A DNA stretch of 33,755 nucleotides from Planktomarina sp. Its GTDB lineage: Bacteria; Pseudomonadota; Alphaproteobacteria; Rhodobacterales; Rhodobacteraceae. Both the position numbers and the translations under genes were made by a program. Shown one piece after another: positions 24,807 through 32,133 of the stretch. The notes beneath the pieces are model-generated. The model had not been told where the DNA came from and ran no database searches. It saw only the letters and a program-made list of their open reading frames with translations. Each line of letters starts with the position of its first letter. Positions within the stretch are counted from its first letter, which is position 1. The DNA lies in NCBI GenBank assembly GCA_022425445.1, contig JAKMFM010000237.1:1-33755 (forward strand), read 5' to 3'.

Positions 24807-24825
24807 AAAGCGAAGGTGAATTTCG

Positions 24826-24841
24826 AATATTTGCAAATATT
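24826..24841. promoter_or_regulatory. Candidate PccR operator 1 (16-base palindrome with TTTGCAAA core)
   Basis: AATATTTGCAAATATT is a perfect 16-base palindrome centred on TTTGCAAA (24830-24837), with a related TTTGCGGC directly after it (24841-24848). It lies 60 bases upstream of the pccB start in the divergent pccB/MFS spacer. ScfR-family regulators (PccR in Rhodobacter sphaeroides, RamB in corynebacteria) are known to bind TTTGCAAA-containing sites. The cognate regulator gene is at 26179-27573. Confidence 0.7.
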
Positions 24842-24871
24842 TTGCGGCGTTAATCTGAATAATTGCATAAT
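24842..24871 (+). promoter_or_regulatory. Possible promoter of the MFS-pccR operon overlapping the operators
   Basis: TTGCGG (24842-24847) and CATAAT (24866-24871) are spaced by 18 bases and point toward the MFS gene. Both boxes touch the candidate PccR sites, which would suit repression or autoregulation. The match is moderate. Confidence 0.33.
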
Positions 24872-24877
24872 TGCAAA
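24862..24877. promoter_or_regulatory. Candidate PccR operator 2 (paired ATTGCA half-sites)
   Basis: ATTGCATA is followed directly by ATTGCAAA; together they form the inverted repeat TTGCA-N4-TGCAA (24863-24876). The centre is 36 bases from that of operator 1. It lies between the pccB and MFS genes. Confidence 0.5.
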
Positions 24878-24917
24878 GAGTCTGGACAAGCCCATCAGCC
24901 GACGATAGCGATTTACA

Positions 24918-26147
24918 ATGAATAGCCATTCCCGCCCCAAGTTCTTGGACAATTCAACTCCGCCGAGCATCTTCACACTGATTTGCCTCTCGGCGGTGGG
25001 CGCCTTGGGCCTCAGCATCTTTCTGCCGTCGCTGCCCTCGATGGCCCAAACCTTCAATGTCAGCTACGCCAGCGCCACACTCTCTGTAAGCCTGTATCTA
25101 GCGATGAATGCTGTCTTCCAGCTCTTTGTCGGACCGCTGTCAGATCGCTACGGACGCCGGCCTGTGGTGATGGTCGCCTTGGCCATTTTTTGCGCCGCCT
25201 CAGTGGGCTGCATCATTGCCCCCTCCTTTGAGGTTTTTCTGATCTGTCGTTTGCTGCAAGCGGTTGTGGTCACTGGCCTCGTTCTGTCACGCGCGGCCAT
25301 TCGTGACACCTGCAGCCAGGATCAAGCAGCTTCAGTGCTGGGATATGTGACAATGGGCATGGCCATCTTACCGCTCATCGGACCAGCAATGGGCGGCGGC
25401 TTGGAAGCACAATTTGGCTGGGTTGCAAGTTTTTGGCTTCTGCTCGGTGTGGGTCTTTTCGTCTTTGCGCTGACCTATTTGGACATGGGAGAAACCAATC
25501 TTCATCAAACCAGCTCGATGGCAGAGCAATTTCGCGCCTATCCAGAGCTGCTGAAGTCGCGGCGCTTTTGGGGCTATTGCCTAACCGCCAGCTTCAGTGC
25601 CGGCGCATATTTCGCCTATCTGGGCGGCGGTGCCTATGTTGGCCGTGAAATCTTCGGCCTATCGCCCGCCGCCTTGGGGTTTTACCTCGGCGCGCCCTCA
25701 TTGGGCTATATCGTCGGAAACGGCATATCAGGGCGTTTCTCAAGCGCGCTTGGGGTCAACCGTATGGTGCTGATCGGCACAATTTTGACCTGCCTAGGTC
25801 TAGTCTTGAGCATCAGCTTGTTTCTCTTCACCGAGGCGCAACCGATCTCTTTCTTTGGCTGTGTCTGCTTTATGGGCCTCGGCAATGGTATGGTTCTGCC
25901 CAACGCCACGGCGGGCATGATGTCAGTCCGGCCCCATTTGGCTGGCTCCGCCTCCGGCATTGGCGGCACGATCAATACCGGTGGCGGCGCTTTGATCGCA
26001 ATCGGCACCGGGGCCATATTGGTGCCCGGAACCGGAGCTTTGCCCCTGCTGCTGATCATGTTGGTCACCACCAGCCTATCCATTTTGACCATCATCTATG
26101 TGATAAAACGCACCAGCAGTCTTGAAGCCGCAAATCCGCAAAGTTGA
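24918..26147 (+). CDS. MFS exporter of the Bcr/CflA drug-resistance family
   Basis: A 409-residue inner-membrane protein with 12 predicted helices, of the Bcr/CflA subfamily of the major facilitator superfamily. The N-terminal segment SIFLPSLPSMAQTFNV, the loop 2-3 motif GPLSDRYGRRPVVM (motif A), RAAIRDTCSQDQAASVLGYV with MAILPLIGPAMGGGLE (motif C) and the C-terminal GMVLPNATAGMMSVRPHLAGSASG (outline) are typical. Members export bicyclomycin, chloramphenicol, cysteine or other small molecules; the substrate here is unknown. The Shine-Dalgarno before ATG 24918 is poor. It is divergent from pccB and its stop is 31 bases before pccR, so it is likely cotranscribed with the regulator and under the same operators. 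Confidence 0.87.
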   Translation: MNSHSRPKFLDNSTPPSIFTLICLSAVGALGLSIFLPSLPSMAQTFNVSYASATLSVSLYLAMNAVFQLFVGPLSDRYGRRPVVMVALAIFCAASVGCIIAPSFEVFLICRLLQAVVVTGLVLSRAAIRDTCSQDQAASVLGYVTMGMAILPLIGPAMGGGLEAQFGWVASFWLLLGVGLFVFALTYLDMGETNLHQTSSMAEQFRAYPELLKSRRFWGYCLTASFSAGAYFAYLGGGAYVGREIFGLSPAALGFYLGAPSLGYIVGNGISGRFSSALGVNRMVLIGTILTCLGLVLSISLFLFTEAQPISFFGCVCFMGLGNGMVLPNATAGMMSVRPHLAGSASGIGGTINTGGGALIAIGTGAILVPGTGALPLLLIMLVTTSLSILTIIYVIKRTSSLEAANPQS

Positions 26148-26158
26148 GTTTGCAAACT
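26147..26158. promoter_or_regulatory. Candidate PccR operator 3 immediately upstream of pccR
   Basis: AGTTTGCAAACT is a perfect 12-base palindrome containing TTTGCAAA (26149-26156). It starts at the last base of the MFS stop codon and ends 20 bases before the pccR start. The position suggests autoregulation of pccR. TTTGCAAA occurs, as far as I could see, only here and at 24830 in the window. Confidence 0.6.
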
Positions 26159-26178
26159 TACTGTGCTAGCAGCTTTCT

Positions 26179-27573
26179 ATGGCCAAACAAAAATTCTATG
26201 CCGGAACAAAACTGCGCGAATTGCGGCGCAAAGTTGATCTCACTCAACGGGAATTTTCTGAGCGGCTTGAGGTCTCACTGCCCTATCTCAATCAAATGGA
26301 AAACAACAACCGCCCGGTGTCTGCGGCAGTGATTTTAGCTTTGGCTGACGTCTTTGGTTTTGATGTCACAGAACTGGTTTCAGGCGATAATGCGCGACTG
26401 GTCAGCGATATGCGCGAGGCGGCCACAGACCCAATTTTTGGCGCAGACGCGCCGCATCTGGCCGATATCCGCATGGCCGCAAACAACGCCCCGGGATTGG
26501 CCCGCGCGTTTTTGCAGCTCCACCGGGCCTATCGTGAAACGCATGAGCGGCTCGCCTCTTTAGATGAAGCTCTCGGCCGCGCCGACAGCCGCCTGCAATC
26601 GAGCCCCTGGGAAGAGGTTCGAGATTTTTTCCATTATTGTGACAACTATATTGATGCGGTGGACCGCGCCGCAGAACGATTCGCAGGCGACGCCAAGGGC
26701 AGCATCCACGCCCATGCGATTGCGCGGCTTGAAGCCTATGGGGTAACGCTACGGCGCAGCGGCGATCCGGCCCTACGCAGCTATGAGCCAGAAAGCAAAA
26801 TTCTAACCCTTTCGGCGCATCTGCCCGAGCCCACCGCGACATTTCAGCTCCTGATCCAACTTGCCCTTCTGACGCAAAACGATCTGCTGGATGCGACATT
26901 GGATTTTGCCAAATTCCATTCACCTGCTGCCCGCGACATCGCCAAATTGGGTTTGGCCAATTACTATGCAGGGGCGAGCCTCATGCCCTATGGCACCTTT
27001 TTGACCGCCGCGCAGGATCTGCGACATGATCTTGAGCAATTGGCCGGGAAGTTTGGCGCCAGCATCGAACAGGTCGCCCATCGCCTCTCCACGTTGCAAC
27101 GCAGCGGGCAAAAGGGTTTGCCCTTCTTTTTTGTCCGTGTCGACCAGGCCGGCACCATTACCAAACGCCATTCAGCCACCTCATTGCAATTTGCCCGCTT
27201 TGGTGGCGCATGCCCGCTTTGGAATGTGCATCGCGCCTTCGAAACCCCGGGGCAATTTTTGCGACAAATGGCCGAAACCCCCGACGGGAAACGCTATTTT
27301 TGCCTGGCGCGGGATGTGAGCAAATCTGGCGGCGCATGGGGCGCACCCGTAAGGCGTTATGCCATTGGGTTGGGATGCGAAATGCGGCACGCCGGCTCAT
27401 TGGTCTATGCCGACGGGCTCGACACCAGCGCCAATGCACAGGTGGAACCCATTGGCATATCTTGCCGAATTTGTGAGCGTCGCGACTGCCACCAACGTTC
27501 CGTGCCACCCCTAGAGCGCAATTTACAGGTCGACCCAGATCTGCGCGGCATCCTGCCCTATCAAGTGGGATGA
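26179..27573 (+). CDS. pccR: Short-chain fatty acyl-CoA regulator PccR (ScfR family: XRE HTH + IrrE-like + DUF2083)
   Basis: A 464-residue transcription factor. Residues about 10-65 form an XRE helix-turn-helix (KLRELRRKVDLTQREFSERL, then PYLNQMENNNRPVSAAV). A helical linker follows. Residues about 170-290 resemble the IrrE/M78 domain, but FQLLIQLALL stands where the protease HExxH would be, so it is a sensor rather than a protease. The C-terminal DUF2083 domain (about 300-455) ends with the cysteine cluster CRICERRDCHQRS. Proteins of this architecture (PccR, RamB, MccR, PrpR) respond to acyl-CoAs and control carboxylase or glyoxylate genes. Its place next to pccB and the TTTGCAAA sites supports PccR specifically. 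The Shine-Dalgarno is poor. It is convergent with the aldehyde dehydrogenase gene. Confidence 0.9.
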   Translation: MAKQKFYAGTKLRELRRKVDLTQREFSERLEVSLPYLNQMENNNRPVSAAVILALADVFGFDVTELVSGDNARLVSDMREAATDPIFGADAPHLADIRMAANNAPGLARAFLQLHRAYRETHERLASLDEALGRADSRLQSSPWEEVRDFFHYCDNYIDAVDRAAERFAGDAKGSIHAHAIARLEAYGVTLRRSGDPALRSYEPESKILTLSAHLPEPTATFQLLIQLALLTQNDLLDATLDFAKFHSPAARDIAKLGLANYYAGASLMPYGTFLTAAQDLRHDLEQLAGKFGASIEQVAHRLSTLQRSGQKGLPFFFVRVDQAGTITKRHSATSLQFARFGGACPLWNVHRAFETPGQFLRQMAETPDGKRYFCLARDVSKSGGAWGAPVRRYAIGLGCEMRHAGSLVYADGLDTSANAQVEPIGISCRICERRDCHQRSVPPLERNLQVDPDLRGILPYQVG

Positions 27574-27610
27574 GGCGAAGCCGGGATCCGGCAGCGGCAC
27601 CCAGCTGCCC

Positions 27611-29065
27611 CTAATAGGGCGCTTCCAATGGGCTCAGGCGGACATAGACAGATTTAAGCTGTGAGTAATGATTGATCGCAGCTTTTGAGTTCTCCCGACC
27701 CACTCCAGAGAGTTTTACACCGCCAAAGGGCGCTTCGACCGGGGCGTCGTTATAGGTGTTGATATAGCATGTCCCGGCCTCCAAAGCCTTCACCATCCGA
27801 TGGGCCCGCGGCAGGTTTTGGGTAAAAACTCCGGCTGCCAGCCCGTAGTCCGTATCATTAGCGCGGGCCAAGATCTCCGCCTCATCATCAAATTCCAGCA
27901 CCGATAAGACGGGCCCAAAAATCTCTTGCTGTGCGATGGTCATATCATCGGTCACATCCGCAAATACCGCCGGTGTCAACCAAAAGCCGGGGCGATCAAG
28001 CCGCGTACCGCCGCAGATCAGCCGCGCGCCTTCCGCTTTACCCTTGGCAATAAACCCCTCGACAATCTCGCGTTGCCGCTCCGAAACCATCGGACCAAAA
28101 TTACTGGCCTCATCCATAGGATCCCCCAAGATCGCTGTGGCCAGACGTTCAGAGAGGCGCTTGAGAAAGGCCGGCTTGATGCCTTTTTGTACGAAGACGC
28201 GCGTGCCATTCGAGCAAATTTGGCCAGAGGAATAGAAATTGGCCAAGATGGCGCCGCTCACCGCGGCTTCCAGCTCCGCATCATCAAAGATGATCAGCGG
28301 CGATTTCCCTCCCAGTTCCATGGTCACATGGCGCATTCCCTCCGCAGCGGCAGCATAGACTTTGCGGCCTGTTGGCAGTGAGCCTGTGAGCGAGACCTTA
28401 TTCACCAAAGGATCGCTCACCAGGGCCGCCCCAACATCGCCCAATCCTTGCACCACATTATACAGCCCAGCTGGCAAACCGGCCTCATGCAAAATTTCCG
28501 CCACCTGCAAGGCGCAAAGCGGCGTTGTTTCAGAGGGTTTAAAGACCATTGCATTGCCACAGGCCAAAGCTGGCGCAGCCTTCCAAGCGGCAATTTGCGT
28601 GGGGTAATTCCAAGCGCCAATGCCAACGCAAACCCCGAGCGGCTCCCGGATGGTATAGATAAAATCCTCACCCAACTGCACATGCTCCCCGGTGAGGCTC
28701 CCGGCCAGGCCACCAAAATATTCCAAAGCATCTGCCGCAGAGGTGGCATCGGCCACCAAAGTTTCCTGCAAGGGTTTGCCGGTGTCATAGGTTTCCAATT
28801 CCGACAATGAACGGTTGCGCGCGCGCATCATATCTGCCGCCCGGCGCAATATCCGGCCGCGCTCTGTGCCGGTCATCGCCGCCCAGATTGGCTGGGCCGC
28901 TTTGGCCGCCGCAAGCGCCGCCTGCACAATCTGCGGTGTCGCGCTGTGCACCCGGCCAATGACCTCTCCCGTTGCGGGATAAATCACATCAATCGGTTCG
29001 CCGGCCTTATCTTCAACATAGGCGCCATTGATAAAGTGGCTCGCTGTGGGTTTTGGATCAATCAT
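27611..29065 (-). CDS. betB: Betaine-aldehyde-dehydrogenase-like NAD(P)+ aldehyde dehydrogenase
   Basis: A 484-residue aldehyde dehydrogenase. IGAWNYPTQIAAWKAAPALA (Asn153) is the catalytic-tunnel segment, FKPSETTP the NAD-binding lysine region, TMELGGKSP carries the general base Glu250, and SSGQICSNGTRVF the nucleophile Cys284. EIFGPVLSVLEFD is also present. The segment ETYDTGKPLQETLVADATSA with DALEYFGGLAG and the length point to BetB, which oxidises betaine aldehyde to glycine betaine. Related aminoaldehyde or sulfoaldehyde substrates remain possible, since betA and betI are absent here. ATG 29065 (MIDPKP) overlaps the stop of the EamA gene by four bases (ATGA). The frame runs open to 29212, but that region belongs to the EamA gene. 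Confidence 0.85.
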   Translation of the reverse strand: MIDPKPTASHFINGAYVEDKAGEPIDVIYPATGEVIGRVHSATPQIVQAALAAAKAAQPIWAAMTGTERGRILRRAADMMRARNRSLSELETYDTGKPLQETLVADATSAADALEYFGGLAGSLTGEHVQLGEDFIYTIREPLGVCVGIGAWNYPTQIAAWKAAPALACGNAMVFKPSETTPLCALQVAEILHEAGLPAGLYNVVQGLGDVGAALVSDPLVNKVSLTGSLPTGRKVYAAAAEGMRHVTMELGGKSPLIIFDDAELEAAVSGAILANFYSSGQICSNGTRVFVQKGIKPAFLKRLSERLATAILGDPMDEASNFGPMVSERQREIVEGFIAKGKAEGARLICGGTRLDRPGFWLTPAVFADVTDDMTIAQQEIFGPVLSVLEFDDEAEILARANDTDYGLAAGVFTQNLPRAHRMVKALEAGTCYINTYNDAPVEAPFGGVKLSGVGRENSKAAINHYSQLKSVYVRLSPLEAPY

Positions 29066-29955
29066 AGAGGGGTCTTTCTTTCTCGTTTTCGTTTCAACTG
29101 CGCCTCGCGCAAAGTGAGATACAGCACGGAACCAATGATAATCATCCCGCCCAATATAACCAAAGCATCGATATGCTCGCCAAAGAGGAAATATCCGGTG
29201 GCAACAGACCAAATCAATTGCAAGAAACCGACAGGTTGCGTGACCGTCAGCGGGGCCGACCGGAAGGCAAAGGTCATGGAGTAATGCCCAGCAACAGCGA
29301 AAGTGGCGACCGCAAATAGCATAGCCACTTCAAAGCCTGTGGGCGCAATCCAGACAGGAATTGTCAGCGGGATAAGCCCGATGGTCACACCCACGGACAA
29401 CAAGGCCACCACCATGTCCGCACTGGCTAAATCGGTCAGGCGCTTGGCGATAAGGTAACTCACCCCGAAACATAACGTTGTACCCAGCATGGCGATATGT
29501 CCCGGTGTGATCTCACGAATGCCGGGCCTCAGGATGACCATCACGCCCAATATCGCCACAACAATCGCAAGCCCCCGGCGCAGCGCCAAGCGCTCTCCCA
29601 AAATTACAACCGCTCCCAATGTCACGAAGATTGGCGTCAAATATCCCATGGCAGAGACCTCCGCGATTGGAATGCGGGCCATGGCGTAGAACCAAAGTGT
29701 CACAGCAAATGTGTGCAAAAACGCGCGCCCTGCGCCGAGTCGGGTCACCTGCCAAGTGAGCCCCTCGCGCAACAAAACGCGCAGCACCGGCAATAAGAAC
29801 ACCAGGCCCAAAGCATAGCGAAGAAATGCACTTTCTGCCGCGGGCAAACGCGTGCCGACCAGCTTCACGCCGACATAGACGCCGATGAAACACAGGCCCG
29901 ACAGCCCCATCCACAATGCGCCAACAATTGGCCTATCCGCAGCTTGCTCGCTCAT
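29062..29955 (-). CDS. DMT-superfamily EamA-type permease
   Basis: A 297-residue membrane protein with ten predicted helices and two EamA repeats (about 10-140 and 150-285). Segments such as AMARIPIAEVSAMGYLTPIFVTLGAVVILGE and the second-half SAPLTVTQPVGFLQLIWSVATGYFLFGEHID (both shown only in outline here as family-typical P-x-G/L and F-x-GE patterns) match RhaT/SAM-type transporters. Members move amino acids, nucleotides or other metabolites, usually outward; direction and substrate are unknown. The start is ATG 29955 (MSEQAA); a TTG two codons earlier is possible. It overlaps betB by ATGA and starts 51 bases after dctM, so it likely belongs to the TRAP operon. Confidence 0.86.
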   Translation of the reverse strand: MSEQAADRPIVGALWMGLSGLCFIGVYVGVKLVGTRLPAAESAFLRYALGLVFLLPVLRVLLREGLTWQVTRLGAGRAFLHTFAVTLWFYAMARIPIAEVSAMGYLTPIFVTLGAVVILGERLALRRGLAIVVAILGVMVILRPGIREITPGHIAMLGTTLCFGVSYLIAKRLTDLASADMVVALLSVGVTIGLIPLTIPVWIAPTGFEVAMLFAVATFAVAGHYSMTFAFRSAPLTVTQPVGFLQLIWSVATGYFLFGEHIDALVILGGMIIIGSVLYLTLREAQLKRKRERKTPL

Positions 29956-30006
29956 ACGCAATCGCTTTCATGCCCCGTCACAAGAGGCAAGAGAAATTTC
30001 GACGCC

Positions 30007-31407
30007 CTAACCCACCAAAGAGGGCAGCCAGAGTACAATTCCCGGAAAGGCAACCAAAAGCGCAATTGTGACACCATCCGCAAGGAAGAATGGGGTGACG
30101 CCTTTGAAAACATCCTGCACCGTCAAATCATCGCGCACCCCGGCGACCACAAAGCAATTGAGCCCAATGGGCGGGGTTATGAGACAGAACTCCGCCATTT
30201 TCACCACCAATATGCCGAACCAAATCGCACACATCGTGCCGTTCATACCAAAGGCGCTATCGGCCGCAGTCACATATTCACCGCCATTAAGCGCCATAAC
30301 GGCCGGATAGACGACAGGCAGTGTTAACAGCAACATGCCAATCGCATCCATGAACATACCGAGGACCGCATAGGCCAAAAGAATGCAGATCAAAATAACC
30401 AAAGGCGCCATGTCCAAGCTGGTAATCCAGTCGGAAAACACACCCGGAAGATCGGCAAATCCCAAAAACCGGACATAGATCAGCACGCCCCAAATGATTG
30501 AAAAGATCATCACAGTCAGCTTCGCCGTTTCAAGCAATGCATCTTTCAACTGCGCCCAGCGCATCCCACGATAAAGAGCCATCAAAAACACGATGAAAGC
30601 GCCGACGGCGCCACCTTCGGTTGGTGTGCCCCAGGCATCGCCAAAGGGGTTGTAAACAAAGAAGATGATAATCACCACCACAGCGACAATCGGCAAAGCC
30701 GGTGGCAGGGCTGCAAAACGCTCACGCCAAGTGAAGCCTGAAACCGGTGGGCCGACATTTTTGAAAATCACTGCGATACCGATGATCAGTCCTGCATAGA
30801 CCAAAGCGGAAAACGCGCCGGGAATGAAGCCCGCCAATAGCAGCTTGCCCACGTCCTGCTCAACGATAATTGCGTAGATAACCAAAATAGCGGAGGGCGG
30901 AATGAGCGAGGCTAAGGTCCCGCCAGCTGCCACAACACCAGCGGCAAATTGCTTGTTATACCCGATCTTCAGCATCTCAGGGATCGCAATCCGCGCAAAG
31001 ACCGCCGCCGTGGCCACCGATGCGCCAGAAACGGCCGCAAAACCTGCCGTCGCAAAGACCGTTGAGACCGCGAGACCGCCAGGCACCCAAGCGATCCAAC
31101 GTTTCGCAGCCTCAAAAAGAGCCGTGGTCAGCTTGGCGTAATAGGCCAAATAGCCGATCAGAATAAATGTCGGAATGAGGCTCAAAGCCTGGGCCGCGAT
31201 TTTGGAATGCGGCACTTGGCCCGCAATTTTTACGCTGATGGTCAGGGCTTTGCCAAATTTCGCTGGATCATAATCAAAACCGTTCCAGCGCAACCAAAAC
31301 AGGCCCACAAAACCGGCAAGGCCTGCGGCAAAAGCCACCCTCATACCGATAAACACCAAAACCAGCATGCCGCCGGTGGTCCATAGGCCAATTGAAATAG
31401 GATCCAT
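30007..31407 (-). CDS. dctM: TRAP transporter large membrane subunit DctM
   Basis: A 466-residue, 12-13 helix membrane protein, the Na+-coupled transport subunit of a tripartite ATP-independent periplasmic transporter. Family features include the N-terminal IGMRVAFAAGLAGFVGL, IPTFILIGYLAYYA, GASVATAAVFARIAIPEMLKIGYN, GGTLASLIPPSAILVIYAI and, near the end, DAIGMLLLTLPVVYP and ITPPIGLNCFVV. Length is at the upper end for DctM (about 430-470). The ATG at 31407 shares one base with the dctQ stop (TGATG), and a GTG one codon upstream is an alternative. EamA and betB follow on the same strand. The substrate is set by DctP and is not known. Confidence 0.92.
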   Translation of the reverse strand: MDPISIGLWTTGGMLVLVFIGMRVAFAAGLAGFVGLFWLRWNGFDYDPAKFGKALTISVKIAGQVPHSKIAAQALSLIPTFILIGYLAYYAKLTTALFEAAKRWIAWVPGGLAVSTVFATAGFAAVSGASVATAAVFARIAIPEMLKIGYNKQFAAGVVAAGGTLASLIPPSAILVIYAIIVEQDVGKLLLAGFIPGAFSALVYAGLIIGIAVIFKNVGPPVSGFTWRERFAALPPALPIVAVVVIIIFFVYNPFGDAWGTPTEGGAVGAFIVFLMALYRGMRWAQLKDALLETAKLTVMIFSIIWGVLIYVRFLGFADLPGVFSDWITSLDMAPLVILICILLAYAVLGMFMDAIGMLLLTLPVVYPAVMALNGGEYVTAADSAFGMNGTMCAIWFGILVVKMAEFCLITPPIGLNCFVVAGVRDDLTVQDVFKGVTPFFLADGVTIALLVAFPGIVLWLPSLVG

Positions 31408-32036
31408 CACTCCTGCTCCGCCAAATGGGCCGCTTCTGCCATGGCCTGCTCTTCAATTGTTAAGATCAGGGGCACGGCCACCGGGCGTTCCAGTCCGAGG
31501 ACCAATGCCCGGCCATAGCCAATCATTTGCAGCACGAGCCTCACCGCCAAGAGTGAGAAGGCAACGGGCACCAAGAGCTTGGCCGGCCACATTGGAATGC
31601 CGATATCGATCGAGCTGTCACGGCTCCAAAGAGGCTTGCTGAAATCAAAACTGCGGTCAAAATGCGCCCAAGAACCCCAGATCAGCGCCAAAATGACCAC
31701 CAAAATTAACGTCACAGTCAAAAACTCCAAGGCCCAGAGCACCCGGCCACGCATCTTGCCGATGATCATATCCATACGAATATGACCGCCAAAGCGTTGC
31801 ACATAAGAGATTCCCATAAAGGCAATCACAGGCATGGCCGCCTCGATATAATCAACGTAGCCATTCAGGGGTTGATTTAAAAATTTGCGGCCAGACACAG
31901 AGTAGGCTGCGAGAAACATGAGTGAAAATACGGCCAAGCCACTGAGCAGAGCAAAGACACGCTCAACAGGCAACAGCGCCCGATCAGCGCGGCTAAGCCA
32001 GGAATCGTCTTGCAGAACAGATGAGGATGAAGCCAT
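31407..32036 (-). CDS. dctQ: TRAP transporter small membrane subunit DctQ
   Basis: A 209-residue protein with four hydrophobic helices, as expected for the DctQ subunit that pairs with DctM. AVFSLMFLAAYSVSGRKFLNQPLNGYVDYIE holds the typical R-x-x-x-x-x-P..G..E pattern after helix 1, and FMGISYVQRFGGHIRMDMII is the second hallmark. An acidic loop follows helix 3. ATG 32036 (MASSSS) is chosen because GAAGG lies eight bases upstream; an in-frame start at 32099 would lie within the terminator hairpin region. Its stop is fused with the dctM start. It is separated from dctP by a 97-base spacer with a strong terminator-like hairpin. Confidence 0.9.
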   Translation of the reverse strand: MASSSSVLQDDSWLSRADRALLPVERVFALLSGLAVFSLMFLAAYSVSGRKFLNQPLNGYVDYIEAAMPVIAFMGISYVQRFGGHIRMDMIIGKMRGRVLWALEFLTVTLILVVILALIWGSWAHFDRSFDFSKPLWSRDSSIDIGIPMWPAKLLVPVAFSLLAVRLVLQMIGYGRALVLGLERPVAVPLILTIEEQAMAEAAHLAEQE

Positions 32037-32058
32037 AGCGTCGCCTTCAGGGTGAATG

Positions 32059-32092
32059 GACAGAGCGTAAATTGACAGGGCGTGACCTGTCA
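32059..32092 (-). repeat. Direct and inverted repeats in the dctP-dctQ spacer
   Basis: GACAGAGCGT (32059-32068) and GACAGGGCGT (32074-32083) form a direct repeat with a 15-base period. TGACAGG (32073-32079) and CCTGTCA (32086-32092) form a second hairpin immediately 3' of the terminator on the transcript. Together they make a tandem stem-loop leader before dctQ. Confidence 0.45.
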
Positions 32093-32125
32093 AAAACACC
32101 TGCCCCTCGCGAAAAGGGGCAGGTG
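32092..32125 (-). terminator. Intrinsic terminator/attenuator between dctP and dctQ
   Basis: CACCTGCCCCT (32125-32115 on the minus strand) pairs perfectly with AGGGGCAGGTG (32107-32097) over 11 base pairs with a seven-base loop, followed by TTTTT (32096-32092). It starts nine bases after the dctP stop. In binding-protein operons such a structure usually lets the binding protein be made in excess over the membrane subunits. Confidence 0.78.
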
Positions 32126-32133
32126 CGCATGGA

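Noticed and set aside
24767..25057. 97-residue N-terminal extension of pccB
   Set aside because: Homologues begin at MTNIL; the extension is unlike the family, overlaps the MFS gene and includes the operator region.
29066..29212. 49-residue N-terminal extension of the aldehyde dehydrogenase
   Set aside because: It lies inside the EamA gene in another frame and the ATGA junction gives a normal-length enzyme.
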